DNA of 64,000 nt, taken from NCBI GenBank assembly GCA_016869535.1, contig VGDX01000006.1:62001-126000 (forward strand). The letters are read 5' to 3'. Source of the DNA: Alphaproteobacteria bacterium. Its GTDB lineage: Bacteria; Pseudomonadota; Alphaproteobacteria; Rhizobiales; Methyloligellaceae. Below the pieces are notes generated by a model that saw nothing but the letters and a program-made list of their open reading frames with translations, made no database searches and had not been told where the DNA came from. How positions within the stretch are numbered: the first letter of the stretch is position 1; every line of letters begins with the position of its first letter. A program made the translations under genes and the position numbers. Shown in pieces: positions 19,394 to 28,950 of the stretch.

Positions 19394-20056
19394 CTAGGCG
19401 TTTCGTCTTGCGACGCCTTCGATAAAAGCATTGACCGACATATCAAAAGCCGCATTGCGATCTAACCCTTTGAATGCAGGAATGAGTGCCAAGGTCACGG
19501 GGCAGGCTAGGGGATCGAGAGTCCTCAGCTCGGCCTCGTCATCGGGGCTGATTGGCCGCAACAGACCCTCAGCCTCCGCCAACGAATAGCCGAGAATAAA
19601 GGCGTAGAATGCAAGTCCAAGTCCGGCGACCTCGGCATCAGTAAGACCGGCGCTCTGCAATGCACGATAGACGACTTCGCTGGAGGCATGATCGGCAGGC
19701 CCCGTCGTGTGGTAGCGGAAGTGCAGATGGAAGAGGCGTGGATGACGGTGGGCAAGATTTCGGTACGCTTCGGCAACCTTGCGTAGGTCGGCCTGCCAAT
19801 CGGTGCTCGTCAGCGGCAGTTCGACGGTAGCCAAGGCGCGATCCGCAATGCGCCGCAAGAGTTCGTCCTTCGAACCAAAGTGATGCAGAACCGTCATGGG
19901 GTCGACGCCGATCCGCTGGGCTAGCTTACGGATTGAAAAGCCGATTTCACCGTCGCGCGACAACATTTCGAACGCCTCATCCAGGATCGTATTCTTATCC
20001 AGACCCCGCCGGCCGCGCGGCCGGGAGGCGTGTTTGGGCGCTGATTGCCTTGACAT
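19394..20056 (-). CDS. TetR-family transcriptional regulator
   Basis: DNA-binding repressor of 220 residues. The N-terminal helix-turn-helix spans about residues 20-65 (ILDEAFEMLSRDG....SIRKLAQRIGVDPMTVLHHFGSKDELL). The C-terminal ligand domain resembles the TetR_C tetracycline-repressor type (YRNLAHRHPRLFHLHF). Transcribed divergently from the putrescine aminotransferase operon; an odd-length palindrome CTACA-G-TGTAG lies 24 bp before its start. It is likely the local regulator of the polyamine genes; the inducer is unknown. Confidence 0.85.
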   Translation of the reverse strand: MSRQSAPKHASRPRGRRGLDKNTILDEAFEMLSRDGEIGFSIRKLAQRIGVDPMTVLHHFGSKDELLRRIADRALATVELPLTSTDWQADLRKVAEAYRNLAHRHPRLFHLHFRYHTTGPADHASSEVVYRALQSAGLTDAEVAGLGLAFYAFILGYSLAEAEGLLRPISPDDEAELRTLDPLACPVTLALIPAFKGLDRNAAFDMSVNAFIEGVARRNA

Positions 20057-20079
20057 TTCTTCACCGTAGCCAATAAAGT

Positions 20080-20090
20080 CTACAGTGTAG
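20080..20090. promoter_or_regulatory. Candidate TetR operator
   Basis: Perfect inverted repeat CTACA-G-TGTAG, 24 bp upstream of the TetR gene start in the divergent region before the aminotransferase operon. A partial GTAGCCA direct repeat brackets it. Position and symmetry suit autoregulation; binding is inference. Confidence 0.45.
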
Positions 20091-20341
20091 CCATACTCGC
20101 TGTCTGGCCCCTGTCAAGGTTCCTCGCGGGTAGGCGTGGAGGTGGTGTTTGGCTGGCGCAAGACCGACCGCCAATCTGCTGTGTCAAGCGGACTTTGCGT
20201 CTCGAGCAGCGATCGTCTCAACGGGGCTGAACCCGAAGTTGTGGCTGCTCTTGCTCTGCGCCCGTATCGGCTATTCGCCTCCCCCCAACTTCCAGAGCTA
20301 ATCGGCCGTGCCTCGGATCACGCGCTACTGGAGGTCTATAA

Positions 20342-21724
20342 GTGACGCATCAATACCAAACCACGCAATTGAGAGAGCTTGACGCTCTTCATCATCTGCA
20401 CCCGTTCACCGATCACAAATCACTCCGGTCGGACGGCGCGCGAATAATCGTTCGCGGCGACGGACCTTATATCTGGGACAGCGAAGGCACGCGCATTCTC
20501 GACGGCATGGCGGGACTGTGGACCTGTAACGTTGGCTATGGGCGCAAGGAGCTCGCGCAGGCGGCTTACGATCAGATGGTGGAGCTTCCCTTCTACAATA
20601 CGTTCTTCAAGACGACACATCCGCCTGTCGTGGCGCTGTCGCGCAAACTCGCCGAGATCACCCCAAATAACCTCAACCAGGTTTTCTTTGGCTCGTCGGG
20701 TTCGGAGGCCAACGACACTGCTATCCGCCTGATCCGTCATTATTGGGCACTCAAGGGGGAACCCCAGAGGCGAATCATCATCTCGCGCAAAAGCGCTTAT
20801 CACGGGTCGACCATTGCCGCCGGTTCAATGGGTGGCATGTCGCATGTGCATGCGCATAGCTATCCCGTCTACGAGGGATTCCGTCACATCATGGATCCCT
20901 ATTGGTATGGCGAGTCCGAGGACGGTGAATCACCGGAGGCCTTCGGCCTTCGCGCCGCGGGCGCGCTTGAGGATGAGATTCTGGCAATCGGACCTGAAAA
21001 CGTTGCCGCTTTTGCGGGCGAACCCGTGCAAGGCGCCGGCGGCGTCAAGATTCCGCCCGCAAGCTACTGGCCAGAGGTGCAACGCATCGTCAACAAATAC
21101 GGTATCCTCCTCCTTGCAGACGAGGTGATTACCGGCTTCGGCCGCCTCGGCACGTGGTTCGCATCGCAGCACTACGGCATCCGTCCCGACCTAATTACTT
21201 TCGCCAAGGCGGTGACGTCGGGTTATATCCCGCTCTCCGGCGTCATCGTCGATGACAAGATCGTCGGCGCATTGATGGCGCATGACGACGACTTCAATCA
21301 CGGCTACACCTTCTCGGGCCACCCCGTGGCCTGCGCCGTTGCGCTGAAGAATATCGAAATCATCGAGCGGGAAAAGCTCGTCCCGCGCGTCAAGGAATTT
21401 GGCGCTACCGCCCTCGCCAAGCTCCTCGCCAAGTTCGAGGACCACCCACTCGTAGGCGAGGTCCGCTCGGTCGGGATGCTCGGAGCGATAGAGCTCGTCG
21501 CCGACAAGCGCACGCGCCGGCGCTTCGACGATCTCGGCCGTGTCGGACTGATTTGCCGCGATCATTTCTTCCGTGAAGGTTTCATCATGCGTGCGGTTTT
21601 CGACACCATGGTCATGTCGCCACCGCTAATCTGGACCGAGACCCAGTTCAAGGAAGCGGAAGTGGTAATGCGCCGCGCGCTCGACCTCACGCTCAAAGAC
21701 GTCGCTGGAGAGCTTGCCGCATGA
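20342..21724 (+). CDS. spuC: Putrescine/omega-amine:pyruvate aminotransferase (SpuC-like)
   Basis: PLP-dependent class III aminotransferase of 460 residues. It probably transfers the amino group of putrescine (or cadaverine) to pyruvate, giving 4-aminobutanal and alanine. It has the FFGSSGSEANDTAIRL cofactor loop (116-131), Asp260 in LLLADEVITGFGR and Schiff-base Lys289 in TFAKAVTSG. The GTG start has a TGGAGG RBS. First gene of the run spuC-spuA-spuB in the Spu-like order, overlapping the next gene at ATGA. The product could feed patD. Confidence 0.88.
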   Translation: MTHQYQTTQLRELDALHHLHPFTDHKSLRSDGARIIVRGDGPYIWDSEGTRILDGMAGLWTCNVGYGRKELAQAAYDQMVELPFYNTFFKTTHPPVVALSRKLAEITPNNLNQVFFGSSGSEANDTAIRLIRHYWALKGEPQRRIIISRKSAYHGSTIAAGSMGGMSHVHAHSYPVYEGFRHIMDPYWYGESEDGESPEAFGLRAAGALEDEILAIGPENVAAFAGEPVQGAGGVKIPPASYWPEVQRIVNKYGILLLADEVITGFGRLGTWFASQHYGIRPDLITFAKAVTSGYIPLSGVIVDDKIVGALMAHDDDFNHGYTFSGHPVACAVALKNIEIIEREKLVPRVKEFGATALAKLLAKFEDHPLVGEVRSVGMLGAIELVADKRTRRRFDDLGRVGLICRDHFFREGFIMRAVFDTMVMSPPLIWTETQFKEAEVVMRRALDLTLKDVAGELAA

Positions 21725-22458
21725 CCCGTCCGATCGTCGTCATACCGGCCTGCACCAAGATGATCGATAGCCACGCGTTCGACGCGGTCGGCCGTAAATA
21801 TTCAGCGGCGGTCGCGGAGGTCGCGGACTGTCAGCCTTTGATTGTGCCGGTCGGTTCCGGCATGACGGATATTGGCGCCATACTCGAAGTGGCTGATGCC
21901 GTTCTCCTGTCGGGCAGCGTCTCCAACGTCGCTCCGGAGTATTACGGCGAGGAAGTGCTCATCAAACCCGACGCTCTCGATCCTCTGCGTGACGCGGTGA
22001 CCCTTCCGCTTGTCCGGGCGGTTATCGAGCACAAGACGCCGCTTTTCGCCATCTGCCGCGGATTCCAGGAGCTGAACGTCGCGCTTGGCGGGAGCCTGTA
22101 TCAGGCCGTCCATGAGGTGGACGGTCATACCGACCACCGCGCGCGGACTGACGTTCCCCTCGAGGAGTCTTACTGTCCCACCCACCCCGTGACCTTGCGC
22201 GGTAAGTTGCGCGACTGGATCGGCAGCGACCAGATCATGGTCAACTCACTGCACTGGCAGGGTATTGCGCGCCTCGCCAGGGGGCTGAAGGCAGAAGCCT
22301 TCGCTGCTGACGGACTGGTGGAGGCTGTGCGTGGAGTAGACGACGGCACCTTTTGCTTGGGCGTGCAGTGGCACCCGGAGTGGGAAGCCAGGGTGAACCC
22401 TGTCTCCACATCGCTATTCCGCCGCTTCGGCTCAGCAGCCAGAGGCATTACACCATGA
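21721..22458 (+). CDS. puuD: Gamma-glutamyl-gamma-aminobutyrate hydrolase (PuuD/SpuA-like)
   Basis: Class I glutamine-amidotransferase-fold peptidase of 245 residues that releases GABA from gamma-glutamyl-GABA. The nucleophile elbow is FAICRGFQELNVALGGSLYQ, with catalytic Cys in CRG, and the His/Glu pair is in GVQWHPEWE near the end. Its start overlaps the stop of the aminotransferase gene and its stop overlaps the start of the synthetase gene, so the three are translationally coupled. Confidence 0.9.
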   Translation: MTRPIVVIPACTKMIDSHAFDAVGRKYSAAVAEVADCQPLIVPVGSGMTDIGAILEVADAVLLSGSVSNVAPEYYGEEVLIKPDALDPLRDAVTLPLVRAVIEHKTPLFAICRGFQELNVALGGSLYQAVHEVDGHTDHRARTDVPLEESYCPTHPVTLRGKLRDWIGSDQIMVNSLHWQGIARLARGLKAEAFAADGLVEAVRGVDDGTFCLGVQWHPEWEARVNPVSTSLFRRFGSAARGITP

Positions 22459-23804
22459 CGGATACGCGAGTCACCAGGGACGAAGCGGAAGCCTTTCTCG
22501 CTGCAAATCCGTCAGTGCGATGGATCGACGTCTTTGTCTTCGACATGAACGGCATTCCACGCGGCAAGCGTATACGCAGCTCCGATTTGCTGGGCGTCGT
22601 CAATAAGGGCCTGATGATGCCAAGCTCGATCTTCATCATGGACCCACTCGGCAATTGCGTGGCGGAAACGGGCCGGCTGTGGGAAACCGGCGATCACGAC
22701 CACCAATGCCACTTGCTAAGCGGGACGCTGGTTCCGATTCCTGTTGGCGATGGGCGGCAGGCGCAAGCGGTGATGGTCATCGATGGCAAGGATGAACTCG
22801 ATCCACGCACCGTGCTTGCTAACCAGGTCGAACGCTTTGCACGCGCCGGCCGGACGGCCGTCGCCGCCGTTGAACTTGAATTCTACGTTACCAAAGCAGG
22901 AACGAACGGTGCCTTCGCGCTGCATCACCCAGAGGGTGTGTCCGGGGATCCGAAGCGCCCGCATACCTTTGGCTTCGAGGAGATGGAGACGCTTTCTCCG
23001 TTAATCGACGACGTCTATCGGATTTGCGAGGCACAGGGCCTGCCAGTGGACGCCATCGTGAAGGAGTCCGGCCCGGGACAGTTCGAGATTAATCTGAAGC
23101 ATCGCAGCGACGTCATTGCGGCTGCTTTGGACGGTTTGCTGCTAAAGCGCGCCGTCAAGGCAGCCGCGCGGGCCCACCAGTTGCAAGCCACCTTTATGGC
23201 CAAGCCGCACCACGATTGGGCCGGTTCGGGCATGCATATCCATCTGAGCCTTCTCGATAAATCGGGTCAATCTCTCTTTGCCGGTGACCCGATATCACCG
23301 CTCTTTCGTCACGCGCTCGGTGGAATGCGCGAAACCATGGCGGATTTCATGGCCATTTGGGCCCAATCTGCGAACGCCTACCGGCGCTTCGTGCCGCAGG
23401 CTTATGTGTCCATGGCGGCGCTTTGGGGTTTCAACAATCGCACCGTCGCCTTGCGTATTCCGCGCGGCAACGGCGCTGCGACTCGTGTCGAGCATCGCAT
23501 CGCAGGCGCCGACGCCAATCCCTGCCTTGTGATCGCCTCAATCCTTGCCGGGATCAGCCATGGTATCGCTAACGAGATCGATCCGGGGCCCGCTGTGGAC
23601 GGCAACTCTGAGATGATCGATGCGCCGCCTTTGCCGACCGCCTGGGTGAATTCACTTGATCTTTTCCGGCGCTCGGATGTGGTCCGCGAATCTTTCGGTC
23701 CGCTTTTCCAAGACGTATTCTTCCGGCTTAAGAATGCCGAGCGCAGCAAGTTTGAGCGTATTGTAACCCCGCTCGATCATCTCTGGTATTCGCGAGTTGC
23801 GTGA
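22455..23804 (+). CDS. puuA: Gamma-glutamylpolyamine synthetase (PuuA/SpuB, glutamine synthetase family)
   Basis: ATP-dependent ligase of 449 residues, joining glutamate to putrescine or another polyamine. It has the GS beta-grasp N-terminus (WIDVFVFDMNGIPRGKR) and the catalytic barrel with AAVELEFYV, KESGPGQFEINLKH, MAKPHHDWAGSGMHIHLSL and VEHRIAGADANP. The ATG at 22455 overlaps the puuD stop (ATGA); the open frame to 22353 is a shadow. PuuB, the oxidase that normally follows, was not found in the window; the SpuC-like transaminase may replace it. Confidence 0.9.
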   Translation: MTDTRVTRDEAEAFLAANPSVRWIDVFVFDMNGIPRGKRIRSSDLLGVVNKGLMMPSSIFIMDPLGNCVAETGRLWETGDHDHQCHLLSGTLVPIPVGDGRQAQAVMVIDGKDELDPRTVLANQVERFARAGRTAVAAVELEFYVTKAGTNGAFALHHPEGVSGDPKRPHTFGFEEMETLSPLIDDVYRICEAQGLPVDAIVKESGPGQFEINLKHRSDVIAAALDGLLLKRAVKAAARAHQLQATFMAKPHHDWAGSGMHIHLSLLDKSGQSLFAGDPISPLFRHALGGMRETMADFMAIWAQSANAYRRFVPQAYVSMAALWGFNNRTVALRIPRGNGAATRVEHRIAGADANPCLVIASILAGISHGIANEIDPGPAVDGNSEMIDAPPLPTAWVNSLDLFRRSDVVRESFGPLFQDVFFRLKNAERSKFERIVTPLDHLWYSRVA

Positions 23805-23813
23805 GGTTCGGTC

Positions 23814-25304
23814 ATGACATCGCTCGCCCATTTCGAGAACATCGCCGCAGCGCTCGATCTCCCCAGTGAGCCGGTGATCGATGGCCGCCTCCTGCCGAGC
23901 CTCACCGGCCGCACCTTTGCCAATGTGACCCCGCGCAACGGCACGGTAATCAACCATGTCGAGGAGTGTGGCGCTGCCGATATTGATGCTGCCGTCTCCG
24001 CAGCGCGCCGAGCGTTCGAGGATGGTCGCTGGCGCAACCTCCACTACCGCGAGAAGAAGCGTATCCTGTTTGCGCTCGCCGACCTCATGGAGCGCGACGC
24101 CGAGACACTAGCCGTTCTTGAGAGCCTCGATGTCGGTAAACCGATCAAGGAAGCGCTCAATGTCGACCTGCCGCAAGCAGTGCGCACGCTTCGCTACTAT
24201 GCGGAAGCGCTCGACAAGGTTTACGGCGAGGTGGGCCCTGAAACGAGCGACCGCTTCTCGTTCTCGGTGCACGAGCCACTCGGCGTCGTCGGCGCCATCG
24301 TGCCGTGGAATTTTCCTCTGCACATGGCGATGTGGAAGGTCGCGCCGGCACTGGCCATGGGCAATTCGGTGGTGCTCAAACCGGCCGAGCAATCGCCGAT
24401 GACGGCGTTGAAGCTTGGACAATTGGCACTCGAAGCCGGTGTGCCTCCTGGCTTGCTGAATGTCGTGCCGGGGTTCGGGCACACGGCCGGCAAGGCGCTG
24501 GCCCTGCATATGGACGTCGACATGATCGCCTTCACCGGCTCCGGCGCGGTCGGCCGCCTGCTGATGCAATATTCGGGCGAGAGCAATCTCAAGCGCGTCA
24601 GTCTCGAGCTTGGCGGAAAATCGCCGCAGATCATTTTCGCCGATTGTCCCGACCTCAAGGAAGCGGCGCTGCATGCTGCCTGGGGCATCTTCTACAATCA
24701 GGGCGAAGTCTGCACGGCAGCATCACGCCTCCTCGTGCAGGAAGAGATCGCGGACGCGTTTATCGATGAGCTGATCAAAGTTGCAAGGGATATTGTACCT
24801 GGCGATCCGCTAGAGCCGGCGACTAATTTTGGCGCCATGGTCTCGGCCGAACAGATGCAGACGGCTTTGCGTTACATTGAGAGCGCGGCGAGCGATGGCG
24901 CGGCGCTGCGGCTCGGCGGCAAGCGGGTGCGCGAGGAAAGCGGTGGTTTCTATGTCGAGCCGACGGTATTCGACAATGTCGCGCCGAGTGCGGCTCTGGC
25001 GCGCGAAGAGGTGTTTGGTCCGGTGCTGGCCGTGATTACCTTCAAGGAGCCGGATGAAGCCATACGCCTCGCCAACGACACGGTCTATGGCCTCGCCGCG
25101 GGACTCTGGACACGCGACATTTCTCTGGCACACCGCGCTGCCCGCGAGATCAGGGCGGGCCTAGTCTGGGTCAATGGCTGGGATGCCTGCGACATCACCA
25201 TGCCGTTCGGGGGATTCAAGCAATCCGGCTTTGGCCGCGACCGCTCTCTTCACGCGCTACATAAATATGCCGACCTGAAATCGGTTTCGATCACGCTGCG
25301 CTGA
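23814..25304 (+). CDS. puuC: Aldehyde dehydrogenase, gamma-glutamyl-gamma-aminobutyraldehyde type (PuuC-like)
   Basis: NAD(P)-dependent dehydrogenase of 496 residues. The general base is Glu265 (LELGGKSP) and the nucleophile is Cys300 (NQGEVC). It also has the PWNFPLHMAMWKVAPALA cofactor segment and a C-terminal GFKQSGFGRDRSLHALHKY. Position after the glutamylpolyamine synthetase gene indicates oxidation of the gamma-glutamylated aminoaldehyde. The gap to puuA is 9 bp and to gabD 12 bp, so one operon is likely. Confidence 0.86.
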   Translation: MTSLAHFENIAAALDLPSEPVIDGRLLPSLTGRTFANVTPRNGTVINHVEECGAADIDAAVSAARRAFEDGRWRNLHYREKKRILFALADLMERDAETLAVLESLDVGKPIKEALNVDLPQAVRTLRYYAEALDKVYGEVGPETSDRFSFSVHEPLGVVGAIVPWNFPLHMAMWKVAPALAMGNSVVLKPAEQSPMTALKLGQLALEAGVPPGLLNVVPGFGHTAGKALALHMDVDMIAFTGSGAVGRLLMQYSGESNLKRVSLELGGKSPQIIFADCPDLKEAALHAAWGIFYNQGEVCTAASRLLVQEEIADAFIDELIKVARDIVPGDPLEPATNFGAMVSAEQMQTALRYIESAASDGAALRLGGKRVREESGGFYVEPTVFDNVAPSAALAREEVFGPVLAVITFKEPDEAIRLANDTVYGLAAGLWTRDISLAHRAAREIRAGLVWVNGWDACDITMPFGGFKQSGFGRDRSLHALHKYADLKSVSITLR

Positions 25305-25316
25305 CGGAGATATCCT

Positions 25317-26768
25317 ATGAACATGATCGCCAAGAAATTTCCGAATGCAGCCCTGATCGACGGCGAGTGGGTCACATCGAACAAGACGTTTCCCGTCTAC
25401 GATCCGGCGACCGGTGAAGAGATCGCATCCGTTCCCGATCTCGGCGCCAAAGACGCGTTGCGGGCCATCGATGCCGCCAATAGCGCCCTGCCGACATGGT
25501 CGACGAAAACCGCCAAAGAACGCGCTGCGATCCTGAAGCGCTGGTTCGACCTCGTCACCGCCGAGACCGAAAGCCTCGCGCAATTGATGACCACCGAGCA
25601 GGGCAAGCCGCTTGCCGAGTCGCGCGCCGAGGTTGCCTATGGCGCGTCGTTCATCGAGTGGTTCGCCGAGGAGGGCAAGCGCGCTTACGGCCGCACCATC
25701 CCGACCACGGTCGCCTCGAAGCGCTACATCACCATCAAGCAGCCAATCGGCGTCGTCGCGGCGATCACGCCGTGGAATTTCCCCATCGCCATGATCACGC
25801 GTAAAGTGGCGCCGGCGCTCGCCGCTGGCTGCACCATCGTGGTCAAGCCTGCGGCGGAGACTCCGCTCTGCGCGCTGGCAGTCGCCAAGCTCGGCAAGGA
25901 CGCCGGGCTCCCGCCAGGCGTGCTTAATATCGTGACCACCAAAGATGCGCCGGCGGTTGGCAAGGTGTTTTGCGAAGACCCGCGTGTGCGCAAACTGTCG
26001 TTCACCGGCTCGACCGAGGTCGGCAAGATCCTCTACCGGCAATGTGCCGACACGGTGAAGAAGCTCACCCTCGAGCTCGGCGGCAACGCGCCGCTCGTGG
26101 TGTTCGACGACGCCGATCTGGAGCAGGCGGTTGCCGGCGCCATGGCCTCCAAATACCGCAACGCCGGCCAAACCTGCGTCTGCGCCAACCGCATTCTGGT
26201 TCAGTCGGGCATCTATGACGGCTTCGCGGCGGCGCTGGTCAAGGCCGTCAACAAGCTCACCGTTGGTCCTGGCCTGGAGCCCGGTACAGCAATTGGTCCC
26301 TTGATCAGCAGTGAGGCCATCGCCAAGGTCGAGGCGCTGGTCTCCGACGCCGTCAAGAAAGGCGCCAAGGTGTTGACCGGTGGCACCCTCGACAATGCCG
26401 GTCCGCTGTTCTACCGCCCGTCGGTCGTGGGCGACGTGACCGCCGACATGAGCATCGTGCAGGAGGAGATCTTCGGCCCCGTGGCGGCTCTGGTGCGCTT
26501 CGACACCGAGGCCGACGCCGTCAAGCTCGCCAACGACACGCCGTTCGGCCTTGCCGCCTATCTGTTCAGCCAAAACCTCGGCCGTGCCTGGCGCGTCGCC
26601 GAGAAGCTCGACGTCGGCATGGTCGGCGTCAACGAGGGCATCTTCTCCAACGAGGTCGTGCCGTTCGGCGGCGTCAAGGAATCCGGGCTAGGCCGAGAGG
26701 GAGGGGCCGAAGGTTTGGAGGAGTATTTGGAGACTAAATACATCTGCCTTGGAGGCATCGATGCATGA
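25317..26768 (+). CDS. gabD: Succinate-semialdehyde dehydrogenase
   Basis: Oxidises succinate semialdehyde, formed from GABA, to succinate. The protein has 483 residues. Catalytic Glu253 is in LELGGNAP and Cys287 in NAGQTCVCANR, the typical GabD wording. The C-terminus PFGGVKESGLGREGG...YLETKY is also GabD-like. Together with the GABA aminotransferase at 30991 it completes the GABA-to-succinate route. RBS GGAG 6 nt upstream of the ATG. Confidence 0.93.
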   Translation: MNMIAKKFPNAALIDGEWVTSNKTFPVYDPATGEEIASVPDLGAKDALRAIDAANSALPTWSTKTAKERAAILKRWFDLVTAETESLAQLMTTEQGKPLAESRAEVAYGASFIEWFAEEGKRAYGRTIPTTVASKRYITIKQPIGVVAAITPWNFPIAMITRKVAPALAAGCTIVVKPAAETPLCALAVAKLGKDAGLPPGVLNIVTTKDAPAVGKVFCEDPRVRKLSFTGSTEVGKILYRQCADTVKKLTLELGGNAPLVVFDDADLEQAVAGAMASKYRNAGQTCVCANRILVQSGIYDGFAAALVKAVNKLTVGPGLEPGTAIGPLISSEAIAKVEALVSDAVKKGAKVLTGGTLDNAGPLFYRPSVVGDVTADMSIVQEEIFGPVAALVRFDTEADAVKLANDTPFGLAAYLFSQNLGRAWRVAEKLDVGMVGVNEGIFSNEVVPFGGVKESGLGREGGAEGLEEYLETKYICLGGIDA

Positions 26769-26909
26769 TTGGCCACACCTCGGCGCCACATGGCTATTGA
26801 TTGGGCTGGCGGTGACTTCCGCCAGACGCCATACTCGAACGTGTTTCTTTGCAACGACCAAGTGAGGACTAAGCCAGCCGCAGTCGGCAAGCACAGGGGA
26901 GAGTAGGTT

Positions 26910-28007
26910 ATGATTAGAGTGCCCGCTAGATATTTCAAGTCAAGCGCTTCTCGCCGCTCAATTCTGAAAGGTCTCGGCGCTGCCGCGATCGGTATCAGCC
27001 TGGCGCCAACGAAATACTCCGCCTGGGCTGCCGAGGAGCCAAAGCTCAACTTCTACAACTGGGACACTTATATCGGCGAGGAGACACTCCCCAGCTTCAC
27101 CGAGGCGACCGGCATCGACGTCAATATGAGCCTGTTCGCCACCAATGACGAGCTCTTTGCCAAGTTGCGGGCCGGCAATCCCGGCTACGACGTCATCTGC
27201 CCGGGCAGCGAGTTCGTCGAGCGGATGATCCAGGCAAACCTGCTCGAGCCGCTCGATCATTCCAAGATTCCCAACATCAAAAACATCTCGCCGCAGTTCA
27301 TGACCGACGCGCCGTTCGACCCGGGCCGCAAATACAGCCTGCCATACACCTGGCTCGTCATCGGCATCGGCTACCGCAAGTCGAAGGTCGATGGGGTTCC
27401 GGACAGCTGGAAGTGGATGTTCGATTCCGACAAGTACAAGGGGAAGATCACCGTCGTGGCCGACGCGAGCGAACTGTTCCGCATCTGCTTCAAATATCTC
27501 GGTGGATCGATCAATGACGCGTCGACCGAGCTGCTCCAGAAAGCCGAGGCGATGCTCACCAAGCAGAAGCCGTACATAAAGGCGTTCCACGAGGACAACG
27601 GCCAGGATTTGCTGTTGTCGGGCGAAGTCGATCTCGCCATGGAATATAACGGCGACATCGCGCAGATCATGACCGAGGACGACGACGTCGACTTCGTCGT
27701 GCCGAAGGAAGGTTCCATGCTGCAGCAAGATACGCTGGCCATTCCCAAGGGCGCGCCACACCCAGAGAACGCGCTCAAGTTCATCAACTTTATCTTCGAG
27801 CCTGAGGTCGGGGCCGAGATCACCAAGACGATCCTCTTTCCGTCGCCGAATGCGGCGGCCGTCGCGCTGATGCCGGAGGACTATCGGAACAACCCGGTGA
27901 TTTTCCCCCCGGCCGATATCATGGCGAAGTGTGAATACCCCAACTATTTGGGCCCCGAGTTCTCGCGCCTCCTCGAGGAAGCGATGACCCGGCTGCGCGC
28001 ATCGTAA
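26910..28007 (+). CDS. potF: Polyamine ABC transporter, substrate-binding protein (PotD/PotF family)
   Basis: Periplasmic binding protein of 365 residues. A twin-arginine signal (SASRRSILKGLG) suggests Tat export. The mature part starts KLNFYNWDTYIGEETLPSFTEATGID, the classic PotD/F beginning. Internal blocks are PYTWLVIGIGYRKSKV and LAMEYNGDIAQIM. First of four importer genes in the order binding protein, permease, permease, ATPase. A 141 bp gap to gabD may hold a separate promoter. Confidence 0.92.
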   Translation: MIRVPARYFKSSASRRSILKGLGAAAIGISLAPTKYSAWAAEEPKLNFYNWDTYIGEETLPSFTEATGIDVNMSLFATNDELFAKLRAGNPGYDVICPGSEFVERMIQANLLEPLDHSKIPNIKNISPQFMTDAPFDPGRKYSLPYTWLVIGIGYRKSKVDGVPDSWKWMFDSDKYKGKITVVADASELFRICFKYLGGSINDASTELLQKAEAMLTKQKPYIKAFHEDNGQDLLLSGEVDLAMEYNGDIAQIMTEDDDVDFVVPKEGSMLQQDTLAIPKGAPHPENALKFINFIFEPEVGAEITKTILFPSPNAAAVALMPEDYRNNPVIFPPADIMAKCEYPNYLGPEFSRLLEEAMTRLRAS

Positions 28008-28033
28008 CGGGATAGCGAACAGAAGAGCCCACG

Positions 28034-28948
28034 ATGGCAAGCCAAAAGCAGGAACGTCGGCTGACCTTTCTAGCCACGGCACTACCACCCATAGGCTGGG
28101 TGGTAGTGTTCTTCCTCGCGCCGCTTGCCATCGTGTGGGCATACAGCTTCGGCCAGAATGTCAGCCTGACCGAGGTCGACATCAGTGGCACCTTCGCCAA
28201 CTACGCGCGGGCGCTCCAGCCGCTCTATCTCGGCATTTTCCTCAAGTCGATCTTCATCGCCGCGCTCACCACGCTCTTGTGCCTCATCATCGGCTTTCCG
28301 GTGGCACTCGCCATCGTCTTTGCCGAAGAGCGCTGGCGGCCGTGGCTGCTCCTACTGGTTATGCTGCCATTCTGGACCAACCTCTTGATCCGCACCTACG
28401 CACTGATCGCGGTGCTACGCACCAACGGCTTTGCCAATTTCACGCTCGAATGGTTGTGGGATCAGGGCAGTTGGCTCATGACCTTGGTCGGCTTGGAGCC
28501 GCTCGGCGAATTCACACCCATGCAATTGCTGTACAACAACTTTGCGGTGGTGTTCGGGCTGGTCTACGTCCATCTGCCGTTCATGGTCCTGCCGCTCTAT
28601 GCCGCGCTCGACCGCATCGACAAGTCGCTTATGGAGGCGAGCCTCGATCTTGGCGCCGGCCATCTCCGCACGCTGTTCTCGATCGTAGTGCCGTTGGCGT
28701 TGCCAGGCATCATCTCCGGCATCATCATCACCTTCGTACCTGCGCTGGGTGCCTACCTCACGCCCGATCTCCTCGGTGGCCCGGATAGCCAGATGATCGC
28801 CAACGTCATCGAGCGCCAGTTCAAGCGCGCCAACGATTGGCCATTCGGCGCCGCGCTGTCCTTCCTGCTGATGTACGCCACATTTGCGGTAATCGCCCTC
28901 CGCGCTTACTTGGCCCGCGGAAAGTCCGCCGACGGACACGGGATCTAG
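28034..28948 (+). CDS. potH: Polyamine ABC transporter permease (PotB/PotH family)
   Basis: Inner-membrane subunit of 304 residues with six hydrophobic segments. The ABC permease EAA loop reads MEASLDLGAGHLRTLFSIVVPLALPGI. The periplasmic phrase WTNLLIRTYALIAVLRTNG is typical of PotB/PotH. Lies 26 bp after the binding-protein gene and 2 bp before the second permease gene. Confidence 0.92.
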   Translation: MASQKQERRLTFLATALPPIGWVVVFFLAPLAIVWAYSFGQNVSLTEVDISGTFANYARALQPLYLGIFLKSIFIAALTTLLCLIIGFPVALAIVFAEERWRPWLLLLVMLPFWTNLLIRTYALIAVLRTNGFANFTLEWLWDQGSWLMTLVGLEPLGEFTPMQLLYNNFAVVFGLVYVHLPFMVLPLYAALDRIDKSLMEASLDLGAGHLRTLFSIVVPLALPGIISGIIITFVPALGAYLTPDLLGGPDSQMIANVIERQFKRANDWPFGAALSFLLMYATFAVIALRAYLARGKSADGHGI

Positions 28949-28950
28949 CC

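Noticed and set aside
20136..20345. 69-codon open frame before the SpuC-like gene
   Set aside because: No homology recognised, and it occupies the promoter region of the operon.
25257..26573. Minus-strand open frame of 438 codons opposite gabD
   Set aside because: A shadow of a strongly conserved aldehyde dehydrogenase, without a family motif of its own.
26958..28142. Minus-strand open frame of 394 codons opposite the polyamine-binding protein gene
   Set aside because: Antisense to an unambiguous PotF-type gene; composition typical of a shadow frame.
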